64,000 nt of DNA, taken from contig NZ_JAIOTY010000002.1 of assembly GCF_019931275.1 (NCBI RefSeq), positions 826,131 to 890,130 on the forward strand. The letters are read 5' to 3'. The notes below the pieces were generated by a model. That model searched no databases and was not told the DNA's origin. It was given only the letters and a program-made list of their open reading frames with translations. Source of the DNA: Nitratidesulfovibrio sp. SRB-5 (GTDB lineage: Bacteria; Desulfobacterota; Desulfovibrionia; Desulfovibrionales; Desulfovibrionaceae). Position numbers and translations under genes: made by a program. This document shows, piece by piece, positions 1-8,617 of this stretch. The first letter of the stretch is position 1. Every line of letters begins with the position of its first letter.

Positions 1-1295
1 TGCGCCGCTACGAAAAGAACTACCTGTTCTACCGCGACGCGGGCAGCCTGACGGAAAGCCTGGCCTACCTGGAACGCATCGACGCCCTGACCGCCGAACT
101 GGCCGACGACATGGCCGTGGTTGCCGGGCAGGCCGAACTGGTGCGCTTTCGCGACCTGCTGGCCCGGTACGGCCATTCGGTGCGCACTCTGGTGCAGGGC
201 GGCACGGCCAATCAGGAAGAGTTGCGCACCCTTGGCAAATCGCTCATCGACGAGGCCGACGCCCTGCGCAAACAGAAGCGCGAGCGGGCGCACAAGGCGC
301 TGGAACGCACGCTGGTGCTGCCCCTGGCCTTTCTGGCGGTGTTCCTGCTGCTCATGGTGCTGGTCATCAAGCTCATTTCCACAGGTTTGCTGCGCCCCTT
401 GGACATGGTGGCAGCCACCACGGGCCGGGTGGGGCGCGGCGACTTCAGCCCCATTGCCACCGGGGCGGAGCAACTGAGCGAGATCGCCAGCTTCATCCAC
501 GCCTTCAACCGCATGGCGCACGAATTGGCCGTGAATCAGGAGCACCTGTTGCAGGCCCGCAAGATGGCGGCGCTGGGCACCTTTACCGCGGGCATTGCCC
601 ACGAGCTGAACAACCCCATCAACAACGTGCTGCTGAGCGCCGAAGGTCTGCGCGAGGACTATGGCGATGCCATAGACGCCGACGGGCAGGAGATGATCGG
701 TGACATCATGCAGCAGGCGGAACGGGCCTCCGACATAGTGCGCAACCTGCTGGACTTTTCGCGCACCGAGCATCCCACCTTCACGGCGCTGCACCCGGTG
801 GACGTCATAGGGTCCACGGTCAGCCTGCTGAAGAATCAGGTGATGTTGTCGGGCATCAGTCTTGCGGTGCACGTGCCCGCCGACCTGCCCATGGTGCGCG
901 GCGACCTGCGCAGCCTGCAGCAGGTGTTCATGAACCTCCTGCTCAACGGCATACAGGCCACGCCGCGCGGCGGCGCGGTGGCCGTGGTGGCCATGGGCGT
1001 GCCGCCGGGGCACGTGGCCTTCGAGGTGCGCGATTCCGGCCCGGGCATACCCGAGGAGATTCGCGAGCATATCTTCGAGCCGTTTTTTTCGACCAAGGAG
1101 GTGGGCAAGGGCACCGGCCTTGGTCTGGCCGTCACCTACGCGCTGGTCCACAGGCACGAGGGCCGCATAGAAGTGCATGGCGGCGAGGGCAGGGGGGCGG
1201 TGTTCACGGTGCTGCTGCCCGTGGCCCGGCCCGGAGGAGACAGGGAGAGCGGCGGCATGATTGACGATACTGCGTTTGAAGAGGGGGATGCCTGA
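1..1295 (+). CDS. Sensor histidine kinase, 5' end outside the window
   Basis: This is the signalling half of a two-component pair. The frame is open from the first complete codon (base 3), so the sensor amino terminus is missing here. The visible order is a helical input segment, one hydrophobic membrane span encoded at about 310-380, a HAMP linker, a HisKA dimer domain with the H-box [12 protein letters not shown], and an HATPase with the N-box [20 protein letters not shown] and GTGLGLAV. The H-box style is that of kinases that drive NtrC-type regulators. The stop overlaps the start of the next gene (TGATG), so the two are translationally coupled. The ligand cannot be told from this fragment. 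Confidence 0.93.
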   Translation, partial: RRYEKNYLFYRDAGSLTESLAYLERIDALTAELADDMAVVAGQAELVRFRDLLARYGHSVRTLVQGGTANQEELRTLGKSLIDEADALRKQKRERAHKALERTLVLPLAFLAVFLLLMVLVIKLISTGLLRPLDMVAATTGRVGRGDFSPIATGAEQLSEIASFIHAFNRMAHELAVNQEHLLQARKMAALGTFTAGIAHELNNPINNVLLSAEGLREDYGDAIDADGQEMIGDIMQQAERASDIVRNLLDFSRTEHPTFTALHPVDVIGSTVSLLKNQVMLSGISLAVHVPADLPMVRGDLRSLQQVFMNLLLNGIQATPRGGAVAVVAMGVPPGHVAFEVRDSGPGIPEEIREHIFEPFFSTKEVGKGTGLGLAVTYALVHRHEGRIEVHGGEGRGAVFTVLLPVARPGGDRESGGMIDDTAFEEGDA

Positions 1296-2641
1296 TGCTG
1301 TTGTTGCGCGTCGCCATCGTTGACGACGAACCCGTGGTTTGCAAACGCCTCAGCCACGCCCTGTTCAAGGAAGGCTACGAGGTGGAGGCGTTCATGAGCG
1401 CCCGTTCGTTTCTGGAGGCCATGATCGACCGGCCCTTCGACGTGGTGTTCTCGGACATGCGCCTGCCCGACATGGACGGGCTGGAACTGCTGCCCAAGAT
1501 CAAGGCCCTGCGGCCCGAGACCGAAGTGGTCATTGTCACCGGGTACGGCAGTATCCAGACTGCCATAGAGGCCATGCGCGAGGGGGCCTTCCATTACGTG
1601 ACCAAGCCGGTGAACTTCACCGAGATCCGGGCCATTGCCAGGCGGGCGCAGGAAAAGATCGGCATGCGCATGGAAAACGCCCGCCTGCGCGAGGCGCTGC
1701 TGGGCAGTTCCGGCCTGTCGTCCATCGTGGGCAACAGCCCGGCCATTCAGGATCTGTTCGCGCTTGTGCGCAAGGTGGCCCCGGTGGACTGCAACGTGCT
1801 GATCCAGGGCGAAAGCGGCACCGGCAAGGCGCTGGTGGCGCTGGCCCTGCACCACCTTTCCCCGCGCAAGAACCAGCCGTTCGTCACCTTCAACTGCGGC
1901 GGCTTTACCGAGGAACTCATCAGCAGCGAGTTGTTCGGGTACGAGAAGGGGGCCTTCACCGGGGCCAGCGCCAGCAAGGTGGGCCTGCTGGAGGCGGCCA
2001 GCGGGGGCACGGTGTTTCTGGACGAGGTGGGCGAGATGCCCCTGTCCATGCAGGTGCGCCTGCTGCATGTGCTGCAGGAGCGGCGCATCCTGCGGGTGGG
2101 CGGGACAAAGCCGGTGGAACTGGACATCCGGGTCATCGCCGCCACCAACCGCGACCTGAAGGCGGAGGTGGAAAAGGGCACCTTCCGCGAGGACCTGTTC
2201 TTCCGGCTCAACGTGGTCAGCACCACCTTGCCGCGCCTGGCCGACCGGCGCGAGGACATCCCCCTGCTGGTGCGCCATTTCATCGACAAGTACGGCCTGG
2301 CCTTCCGCAAGTCGGTGCATGGCATCGACGAGCAGGCCCTGGCTGCCCTGCAGGGGTACAGCTTTCCCGGCAACGTGCGCGAACTGGAAAACATCATCGA
2401 ACGTGCCGTAGCCCTTACCGACGGCCAGACCATCGGCCTGCTGGATCTGCCGGAGGACATTCGTAATCTGGAGTTCGACACGCTGGAGGGCGACGGCCTG
2501 CCTACCTTGGCCGAGGTGGAACGCCGCTACGTGATCAAGATTCTGGAAAAGACGGGCTACAACAAGCGCCTTGCCGCGCAGGTGCTGGGCGTGCCGCGCA
2601 CCACGCTGTGGCGCAAGTTGAAGGAGTACGGGGTGGAGTAA
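1295..2641 (+). CDS. Sigma-54-dependent response regulator, NtrC family
   Basis: A 448-residue enhancer-binding activator partnered with the kinase whose stop codon it overlaps. It has a receiver domain at about 5-120 with phosphoacceptor Asp54 (FSDMRLP). The central AAA+ domain at about 145-380 has the Walker A GESGTGK, the sigma-54 contact loop GAFTGA and a Walker B-like LDEVGEMP. A Fis-type helix-turn-helix lies at the carboxy end (RLAAQVLGVPRTTLWRKL). Family knowledge: phosphorylation allows ATP-driven opening of sigma-54 promoters. The target genes cannot be identified; the gene downstream is a dead nuclease on the other strand. Confidence 0.95.
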   Translation: MLLLRVAIVDDEPVVCKRLSHALFKEGYEVEAFMSARSFLEAMIDRPFDVVFSDMRLPDMDGLELLPKIKALRPETEVVIVTGYGSIQTAIEAMREGAFHYVTKPVNFTEIRAIARRAQEKIGMRMENARLREALLGSSGLSSIVGNSPAIQDLFALVRKVAPVDCNVLIQGESGTGKALVALALHHLSPRKNQPFVTFNCGGFTEELISSELFGYEKGAFTGASASKVGLLEAASGGTVFLDEVGEMPLSMQVRLLHVLQERRILRVGGTKPVELDIRVIAATNRDLKAEVEKGTFREDLFFRLNVVSTTLPRLADRREDIPLLVRHFIDKYGLAFRKSVHGIDEQALAALQGYSFPGNVRELENIIERAVALTDGQTIGLLDLPEDIRNLEFDTLEGDGLPTLAEVERRYVIKILEKTGYNKRLAAQVLGVPRTTLWRKLKEYGVE

Positions 2642-2690
2642 AGGATATGCTGGCGAGCTACAGTCCACTCCTGCCCTCCCTCCTTCCCCA

Positions 2691-3252
2691 TCACTTCCCC
2701 AGCAGCTCCTGCACCAGCGCGCCATCCACCGTGCCTTCCATCCGGTCTTCCACGTCGTCCGGCAGGGTCCAGAAGAAGTCCAGCCCGGCGCGCTGTTCCA
2801 CATCGCGCACGGATACGGCATCGCTTGCGGCGGGCTTTCGTCCCGGCGTCTCCTGAGCGAAGATGAACGCGGCCACCCGGATGGGGGCGGCGCTGCCCTG
2901 CGGCGCGGGAACGGCGATGATGCGCCAGTATCCGCTGGGGATGGTGTGTTCCTCGTCCGCCCCGGGCAGCTTGGGCATTTCGCGCTCGTACAGGGGGCCG
3001 GTAAGCACGAAGACGCGCTTGCCGGTCTTCACCACGTAATCGCGTTCCGCCTCTTCCGGCAGTGGCCATGACTGCTGGTTAAGCAGCTACTTCTGCGGGG
3101 TGATGTTGCTCATCGCGTTGGTGTCGGCCCAGTGCGACGTGGTGACCGCCATCTGCTTGGTAAAGTCCTGGCCTGAGCGGTGACGACATGAGCAGGGCCA
3201 CGGCGGCAAGCAGCCAACTGTCCATCCGGAAGCTGCGTGGCATCGGGCACAT
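2691..3252 (-). pseudogene. Remnant of a secreted DNA/RNA non-specific endonuclease (NUC1/EndoG family)
   Basis: Three pieces of one family are left in different frames. A signal-peptide-like start (MPRSFRMDSWLLAAVALL) lies at 3243-3180. A middle block FTKQMAVTTSHWADTNAM...ITPQK matches the region just after the catalytic DRGH motif of these nucleases, but the DRGH itself is gone. An in-frame TAG lies at 3087-3089, and then the frame resumes with LNQQSWPLPEEAERDYVVKT and the conserved FVLTGPLYE block, running to the stop at 2691. The signal peptide and the middle block are in different frames, which fits a deletion that removed the catalytic core. A 114-residue open stretch (2691-3035) might be annotated as a gene but would lack the active site. 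Confidence 0.75.
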
Positions 3253-3356
3253 CTTACTGTTGCGGTGGAAAGGCAAGTATTTCACATCGCAAACGGGGTG
3301 CGGTGCCATTATTTTGCGCCTGTCCCTTCGTGGGTGGTCGTGCGCCCCGGCTGCGA

Positions 3357-3380
3357 ACTGTGTGCATGGGCGCACACAGT
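3357..3380. promoter_or_regulatory. Perfect 9-bp inverted repeat upstream of the MucR-like gene
   Basis: ACTGTGTGC and GCACACAGT are separated by six bases, about 55 bp before the start of the MucR-like reading frame. It could be an operator or the base of a hairpin. No T-run follows, so a terminator is unlikely. Confidence 0.35.
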
Positions 3381-3435
3381 GCCAGCCATAGTGTGAACAT
3401 TCGTGCAGAATGTTGGCTGGTTGGCGCAACAATGT

Positions 3436-3681
3436 ATGTGCCTAGAAAATATGCTTAAGGAAACACTGGAACTGGTGAAGGCACAGACAACTGTCCGTGC
3501 GATGACTGCTGATGAAATGACAGTCATGGTGAATACGTTGTCCAAAAAACTGCAAGTTTTGTTACAGCCCGTTGCGAAGGCATCCGATGACGCGCCTTCC
3601 GCCATTGCGAAGGCAGGTGGTGCGAAGTCCATAGCAACAGCCACTATCAGAAGTGCCGGGCACGTTCCGGTTGGTGCGTGA
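3436..3681 (+). CDS. Truncated MucR/Ros-like small protein
   Basis: An 81-residue protein whose first half (ETLELVKAQTTVRAMTADEM) resembles the amino-terminal oligomerisation region of the MucR/Ros regulators that are abundant in Desulfovibrio. The second half is Ala/Ser/Lys-rich and lacks the Cys2-His2 zinc finger that would bind DNA. The start could be Met at 3436 or at 3451. Base composition is visibly less GC-rich than in the neighbours, which suggests acquisition or decay. It may be a gene remnant or a dominant-negative partner of full-length MucR proteins; the sequence does not decide between them. Confidence 0.45.
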   Translation: MCLENMLKETLELVKAQTTVRAMTADEMTVMVNTLSKKLQVLLQPVAKASDDAPSAIAKAGGAKSIATATIRSAGHVPVGA

Positions 3682-3689
3682 GCCCGGCA
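3654..3689 (-). terminator. Weak candidate terminator hairpin after the NtrC-type regulator
   Basis: TGCCGGGC and GCCCGGCA form a perfect 8-bp stem just downstream of the regulator stop on the minus strand. The loop is 20 bases and there is no strong U-run, so function is uncertain. Confidence 0.3.
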
Positions 3690-3704
3690 ACCTCCCCGGC
3701 GGTT

Positions 3705-5063
3705 CTACAACTTGATGTCCAACTCCTTGAGCTTGAGCCAGAGTTGTTTCCGGGTGATGCCCAGAAGCTCCGCAGCCCGAATTCTTCGCCCCCCCGTTTT
3801 TTCCAGCGCCTCAAGGATGCGCTTTTTCTCGAACTGGGCCACCCCGTCGGCCAGATGGACAAATCGGGTTTCCTCCGGTTGCTGCTCCTGGCTTGCCTGC
3901 GTGGCGTCGCGGATGCGCTTGGGCAGGTGCCCCACGTGGATCTTGTCTTCGGCGCACAGGATAACCGCGCGTTCAATGGCGTTTCGCAGTTCCCGCACGT
4001 TGCCGGGGTAGTCGTAGGCCAGAAGGGCGTTGCGGGCCTGTTCCGAAAACGTGACCTGCCTGTCGTGCTGGGCGCAGAAGCGCCGCAGGAAGCGCTCCGC
4101 CAGGAGAGCCACGTCGCCGCCGCGCTCGCGCAGGGGCGGCAGGGTCACGGGCACCACGTTTATGCGATAGTAGAGATCCTCGCGGAAGGTTCCTGCCTCT
4201 ATGGCCTCCTCAAGGTCGCGGGCCGTGGCGAACACGGTGCGCACATCAACCTTGCGGGGCATGTTGCCCCCTACCGGGGTCACTTCCTGATCCTCCAGCA
4301 CGCGCAAGAGCTTGGCCTGCACGGCAAGCGGCATCTCTCCCGCCTCGTCGAAAAAGAGCGTTCCCCCGTCGGCGGCCTCGAACTTGCCCTTGCGGGCCTG
4401 CTGCGCCCCGGTGAACGCGCCCTTCTCGTGCCCGAAGAGTTCGCTCTCCAGAAGATGCTCCGGCAAGGCCGCGCAGTTTATCTTGATGAAGGGCTTGTCG
4501 CGCCGTTTGCTCAGGCGGTGCAGCGCACCGGCCACCAGTTCCTTGCCGGAACCGCTGGGGCCAAGCACCAGCACCGGCACGCAGGATCCGGCGATTGCCC
4601 GGATGCGTTCGAACACCTTGAGCATCATCGGGCTTTCGCCGATGAACTCGCCCTCGTCGCGTTCGCCGCGAAGCCTCGCGTTTTCCCGCTTGAGGTCAAG
4701 AAACCGGAAGTAGCGCTCAACCGCGATAAGCAGTCCGTCGCGCGGGAAGGGCTTGCACAGAAAGTCGAAGGCCCCGGCCTTGATGGCCTGCACCGCCAGT
4801 TCCACCTCCGGAAAGGCGGTGATGAGGATGACCCCCGTGCCGGGATAAAGCTCGCAGATGCCCTCCAGAAGCTCCATTCCGCTCATGCCCGGAAGCCTCA
4901 GGTCCGTGATGACCAGGTCGAAGGGGCGTTGCCGCAACAGTTGCTGGGCTTTTTCGGCATCACCAGCGGTGGCTACCTCGTAGCCCGCCTGGGAGAGGGC
5001 GTGCTGCATGCCGAGGAGCATGGAGAGTTCGTCTTCGACAAGAAGTACCGAATGCTTGGTCAT
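3705..5063 (-). CDS. Sigma-54-dependent response regulator of the PhnD-coupled system
   Basis: A 452-residue NtrC-family activator. It has a receiver domain with phosphoacceptor Asp54 (VITDLRLPG), an AAA+ domain with Walker A GPSGSGKE and the GAFTGA sigma-54 loop (HEKGAFTGAQQ), LFFDEAGEMP as Walker B, and a Fis-type helix-turn-helix at the end (RIRAAELLGITRKQLWLKL). Its ATG overlaps the stop of the upstream kinase (ATGA), so binding protein, kinase and regulator form one coupled unit. It is expected to activate sigma-54 promoters when the kinase is stimulated. The targets are not evident. Confidence 0.95.
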   Translation of the reverse strand: MTKHSVLLVEDELSMLLGMQHALSQAGYEVATAGDAEKAQQLLRQRPFDLVITDLRLPGMSGMELLEGICELYPGTGVILITAFPEVELAVQAIKAGAFDFLCKPFPRDGLLIAVERYFRFLDLKRENARLRGERDEGEFIGESPMMLKVFERIRAIAGSCVPVLVLGPSGSGKELVAGALHRLSKRRDKPFIKINCAALPEHLLESELFGHEKGAFTGAQQARKGKFEAADGGTLFFDEAGEMPLAVQAKLLRVLEDQEVTPVGGNMPRKVDVRTVFATARDLEEAIEAGTFREDLYYRINVVPVTLPPLRERGGDVALLAERFLRRFCAQHDRQVTFSEQARNALLAYDYPGNVRELRNAIERAVILCAEDKIHVGHLPKRIRDATQASQEQQPEETRFVHLADGVAQFEKKRILEALEKTGGRRIRAAELLGITRKQLWLKLKELDIKL

Positions 5064-6583
5064 GGAATGTCCCTTGCGAGAGGCAGGCGGATGACGAAGG
5101 TTGCGCCGGTGCTTGAAGCGGGCGTTGCGACGCCCTCTTCCTCGGTCGTGTCCGGTTCCGGTTGGTCCTGAGGCGCAAGCGTCAGCGTGCCGCCATGCCG
5201 GGAGACGATGGCAGTGGACACGGCAAGCCCCAGCCCCGTGCCGCTTCCCGAGGGTTTGGTGGTGAAGAACGGATCGAAGATGCGTTCGCGGTGCTCGGGC
5301 GCCACGCCCGGTCCCGTGTCGGACACGGTAATGCGCACCTCGTTTTCGACGATCCTGGCGTCCAGGGTCAGGGTTCCCCCGGCGGGCATGGCGTCGGCGC
5401 CATTGAGCACCAGATTCAAGATCACCTGCCCCATCTTGTCCGGGTCGATGAAAAGCGGCGGCACGTCCGGTGCCACGTGGCTCACAAGAGCCACGCCTTT
5501 CCTCTGAAGGGTGAACTCCACAAGGGCCCGGGAGCTGGCGAACAGGTCCTCGATGCGCGTCTCGCTCACGGCAAGGGGCGAGGGCCGGGCGTAATGCATG
5601 AGCTCGCCCACGATGCGTCGAATCTTCTCCAGGCCGTCGTCGATCACCTTCTCATGCTGGCGTCTGGCATCTTCGTCCATGCCGCCAGCGGTGAGGTTGC
5701 GAAAGCACAGGATCACCCCGCCCAGGGGGTTGTTGATCTCGTGGGCCACTCCCGAGGCCAGTTGGCCGATGCTGGCCAGCTTCTCGGCCTGGTGCATGCC
5801 CTCGATGCTGCGCAGGCGCTCGCGCTCCGCGTCGCGCAGGCGCGCAACCATCCACAGGAAGCTGGCCTGCAGGGCGCCAATCTCGTCCTCTCGGGCCGGC
5901 AACTCGCGTATGGGAGCGGTAAGGTCGCCGCGCGCGGTGATGTCGTTCATTGTCCGGGTGAGCGCCGTGAGCGGCCTAGAGAAATGCCTGCCCGCATACC
6001 ATACCAGGGCCAGCGCCACCAGAAGCATTGCGCCGCTTATGCCCAGCACCTCCGAGCGCAGCGTGCGCAAGCCCTGGTACATGACGTTCAGCGAATAGCC
6101 GATGCGGCACGCCCCCCAGCGTTTCGAGCCGATGGTCAGGGGGACCGCGATGTCCAGATGAGGTCCGAGGTCCGCGTTGTCCTTTAGCGTGATGAGCGGT
6201 TCGGTCGCGCCAAGGGCGGCCACGGTGGCCTTGTCCGAATGGATTTTGCCGTATTCGCGCAGGTTGTTGTGGGCGATGACGCGTCCTTCGGTGTCGAACA
6301 CCATGAAGTAGACGATGCGCGCATCCAGCCGCATCACGTCGGCCACGAAATAGTCCAGGTAGTCGGTCATGCCGGTGGAATCCACCATGCCCAGGCTCTC
6401 GTAGATGCTGGCGTTGGTGAACAGGACAGATGAAATGCGAGCGATTCCGAGCCCCTGTTGGGTGACGTCGTGCAGAAGAAGGTCCTCTTCGCGCTGTATG
6501 GTCACGAAGCTTATGACGCCAATGAACACCGCGATGCAGGGCACGGCGAACAGGATGAACTTGGCCTGCATGCCCATCTTCAC
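5060..6583 (-). CDS. Membrane sensor histidine kinase of the PhnD-coupled system
   Basis: A 507-residue kinase. I chose GTG at 6583 because GGAGG lies seven bases upstream; ATG at 6577 or 6571 is possible. Order: membrane span (about 7-29), an extracytoplasmic Cache-like sensor (about 45-185), a second span (about 187-207), HAMP, HisKA with H-box GVAHEINNPLGG, and HATPase with NLVLNGADAM, DTGPGVAPE and GTGLGLAV. The start overlaps the stop of the binding-protein gene by a GTGA junction and its own stop overlaps the regulator start. Inference: the binding protein presents a ligand to the sensor domain, or the two report on the same ligand. Confidence 0.93.
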   Translation of the reverse strand: MKMGMQAKFILFAVPCIAVFIGVISFVTIQREEDLLLHDVTQQGLGIARISSVLFTNASIYESLGMVDSTGMTDYLDYFVADVMRLDARIVYFMVFDTEGRVIAHNNLREYGKIHSDKATVAALGATEPLITLKDNADLGPHLDIAVPLTIGSKRWGACRIGYSLNVMYQGLRTLRSEVLGISGAMLLVALALVWYAGRHFSRPLTALTRTMNDITARGDLTAPIRELPAREDEIGALQASFLWMVARLRDAERERLRSIEGMHQAEKLASIGQLASGVAHEINNPLGGVILCFRNLTAGGMDEDARRQHEKVIDDGLEKIRRIVGELMHYARPSPLAVSETRIEDLFASSRALVEFTLQRKGVALVSHVAPDVPPLFIDPDKMGQVILNLVLNGADAMPAGGTLTLDARIVENEVRITVSDTGPGVAPEHRERIFDPFFTTKPSGSGTGLGLAVSTAIVSRHGGTLTLAPQDQPEPDTTEEEGVATPASSTGATFVIRLPLARDIP

Positions 6584-7494
6584 GGTTTTTCCTCCGTCCC
6601 CGGCTGTTCCTGGGAAGGCAGCCCCAAGCGCGTCTCCATGGCCCGGAAGGCTTCGTACACCGAGGTGTCGACCGTAACGAATCCGTGGCGCAGCACCTCG
6701 TTCCATCCGGTGGAGCGGGCGGCCACCTCGGGCGATGCGGGGTCGATGGCCAGCAGGGTCTTGCGAAGGGCTTCCCGCACGGGCTCGGGCACGGCGGCCC
6801 GGGCAACTATGATGAAGCCCGGAAACGGCGGCGTGGCCGCCAGCATGCGAAGCCCGGAGCCCAGGTAGCGCATGGCCATGGGTTCGCCCACGGCCCCGGC
6901 GTCGTACTCGCCCCGCAGCACGGCTCGGGCAACGGCGTCGTGGGTGCCCAGATTGTTCCAGCGCGAGAAGGAGCCGAGGGTAATGCCATGCTGCTTCAGA
7001 TAATCCAGCGGAATGAGATAGCTTGCGGTGGAGTCCGGCGAGCCGAAGGCGAAGCGCTTGTCGGCAAGGTCGGCCACGGTGCGGATGTCCTCGCGATCAT
7101 CGCGCACCACGATGAGGCTGCGGATGGTGGGGGTGCCGTCCACGCCCGTCACGGCGCATATGGGCTCGAGCGGCGTGCGTTCGCGCGCCTGCAGGAAGGT
7201 GCGGCCAGCCAGCAGGGCAATGTCCAGGGTACCGGCCTGGAGGCGGTCGACGATGGCCGAGTAGCGCTGCTCCAGTACCAGCTCAAAGCGCCACGGCTGG
7301 CGCTCGGAAAGGTAGTCGAGGAAGGGCTGGTACTGCTGGTAGATGACCAGGGGATGGTTCAGCGTGATCACGCCGAACCTGAAAACGCGTCCGGGGGGGG
7401 AGTCGTCCGCCAGGGCGCCCGGCGCCGAAAGGCAGAGGGCAAGACAGAGAGAGAGGACGACCAGCGGCGTGGTGAGCATATGGCCCATGGTCAA
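6580..7494 (-). CDS. PhnD-like periplasmic substrate-binding protein
   Basis: A 304-residue exported protein with a signal peptide (VVLSLCLALCLSAPGALA) followed by a phosphate/phosphonate/TauT-type binding fold: FRFGVITLNHPLVIYQQY at the mature start, then DIALLAGRTFLQA and KRFAFGSPDSTASYLIP, which are typical of the PhnD family. No permease or ATPase gene is nearby. It is instead the first gene of a coupled unit with a kinase and a sigma-54 regulator, so a sensing role is more likely than transport. The ligand is unknown; the family binds phosphonates, phosphite, phosphate and other oxyanions. Confidence 0.9.
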   Translation of the reverse strand: MTMGHMLTTPLVVLSLCLALCLSAPGALADDSPPGRVFRFGVITLNHPLVIYQQYQPFLDYLSERQPWRFELVLEQRYSAIVDRLQAGTLDIALLAGRTFLQARERTPLEPICAVTGVDGTPTIRSLIVVRDDREDIRTVADLADKRFAFGSPDSTASYLIPLDYLKQHGITLGSFSRWNNLGTHDAVARAVLRGEYDAGAVGEPMAMRYLGSGLRMLAATPPFPGFIIVARAAVPEPVREALRKTLLAIDPASPEVAARSTGWNEVLRHGFVTVDTSVYEAFRAMETRLGLPSQEQPGTEEKP

Positions 7495-7991
7495 CTCCGG
7501 CCCGCGGCGTCGGCGCTGGCCATCAGGTTAGGTTTGAAGGCGGTTGCGGCAGGTCCGGAGGGCCACGCCAGCGCCCTTCATATCTCCCGCGTGCTGACCG
7601 CTGAACCCCGCAAGATGTCCGGGCAGGCTCACCCGGGCGCTGAATTCTCCTTCAGGGGCTTCATCGCGAGGGCATTGGTTCTCTGCCACACGCACCACCA
7701 GCCCGTTCCTGTGCATGGTGTACCACGCGCTGTCCGAAGCGGGAAAGCAAGGCCGCCATCCCCCTGCATGCGGCCTGACCAGCCATGGACTCATCTGATA
7801 TTTCGCCGCCAGAATGATGTCCATCCAAAAGGCCCGGGGACTTCGGTGCAGTTGGCGCCATGCTGAATGAACAGGCAGCCCTCTTGCCCAGGAGGCATCA
7901 CCCGCATTTGGGGCGACGGCATTTCTCTGCCCTGGACGAACCTCTCACCGCAGGCATGGAAAACTCCGGCCAGCGGCCCTGGCGCGAGCCA
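7495..7991. other. Gap of about 500 bp with no convincing gene
   Basis: A 98-codon minus-strand frame at 7528-7824 and a 127-codon plus-strand frame starting at 7867 exist. Neither has a Shine-Dalgarno sequence or recognisable family features. No clear terminator or repeat is seen. Confidence 0.5.
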
Positions 7992-8435
7992 TCATGCCAG
8001 TACGGTAACCTTGCTCGGGCATGAGCTGTTCACGGCTTCGGCAAGACGCGCGCCGGTAAATTCCCTGCCCCAGCAGCGTGGGGGCAGGAACACCTCGTCC
8101 ACGCGGTTTTCGGTGGCGGCTGCCAGTATTTCGCCGAGCGGTTCGCCCCAGCGAACCATCAGCGTGACGTCCACCCCCTGCTCGCGAGCGCGCTGGCGAA
8201 ACTTCCCGAGCCGGTCCAGGCATTCGCGCTCACCCAGTTCGCGAACGTAGCGCACGAAGCCTTCCTTGTCGCCCTGGGTGGCCAGATGGTCAACCATTCC
8301 ATAATGCATGAGGTCTTTCTCCACAACATGCACAGCCAAAATGCTGCCACCGTCGTCGTGCGCCAGGGAGATCACGTGGTCCTCCGCCTGCCTTGCCTGC
8401 TCCGATCCGTCGCTGCCAAGTAAAATGCGCCTCAT
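7992..8435 (-). CDS. Universal stress protein (UspA-type)
   Basis: A 147-residue cytoplasmic protein starting MRRILLGSDGSEQARQAED, the usual first beta strand and helix of the UspA fold, with VDVTLMVRWGEPLGEILAAA and a terminal strand PSKVTVLA. The start has a good Shine-Dalgarno (AAGGAG). The normal nucleotide loop G-x2-G-x9-G-S/T is replaced by CWGREFTGARLAEAV, so ATP binding is doubtful. It lies downstream of, and is oriented with, a small membrane protein and a YeiH-type transporter, with a strong hairpin before it. Confidence 0.85.
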   Translation of the reverse strand: MRRILLGSDGSEQARQAEDHVISLAHDDGGSILAVHVVEKDLMHYGMVDHLATQGDKEGFVRYVRELGERECLDRLGKFRQRAREQGVDVTLMVRWGEPLGEILAAATENRVDEVFLPPRCWGREFTGARLAEAVNSSCPSKVTVLA

Positions 8436-8455
8436 TTCATTCTCCTTGAAAAGGC

Positions 8456-8485
8456 GCGGCCGCCGGACGCTCGTCCGGCGGCCGC
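8456..8485 (-). terminator. Strong GC hairpin between the small membrane protein and the Usp gene
   Basis: Arms GCGGCCGCCGGAC and GTCCGGCGGCCGC form a perfect 13-bp stem with a 4-base loop. On the minus strand it is followed by GCCTTTTC, a modest T-run, then the Usp ribosome binding site. It probably acts as a partial terminator or processing site that uncouples Usp from the transporter. Confidence 0.5.
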
Positions 8486-8502
8486 CTGGATGAAGGCATG
8501 AA

Positions 8503-8601
8503 CTAGGCGATAACCTTGCACAGCGCGATGACCGCGAACCCGAGAAGGACGACGATGGAATCCTGACGGCGAGACTTGGAAATGGACTTGAAGAAAGACA
8601 T
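8503..8601 (-). CDS. 32-residue single-span membrane protein
   Basis: The frame reads MSFFKSISKSRRQDSIVV and then a hydrophobic stretch LLGFAVIALCKVIA to the stop. A strong Shine-Dalgarno (AAAGGAGCCAATC) precedes the ATG, and the gene starts 16 bp after the YeiH stop. The layout is a basic amphipathic amino terminus followed by one membrane helix, typical of small transporter-associated subunits. I do not recognise the family. Its position suggests a partner of the transporter. Confidence 0.7.
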   Translation of the reverse strand: MSFFKSISKSRRQDSIVVLLGFAVIALCKVIA

Positions 8602-8617
8602 GATTGGCTCCTTTTGA

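Noticed and set aside
1136-2821. Minus-strand long frame opposite the NtrC-type regulator
   Set aside because: Antisense to a clear receiver/AAA+/HTH gene, and it also runs into the nuclease remnant in another frame.
7528-7824. 98-codon minus-strand frame between the PhnD-like and Usp genes
   Set aside because: No Shine-Dalgarno, no family resemblance, and no operon context; kept only as a note in the gap description.
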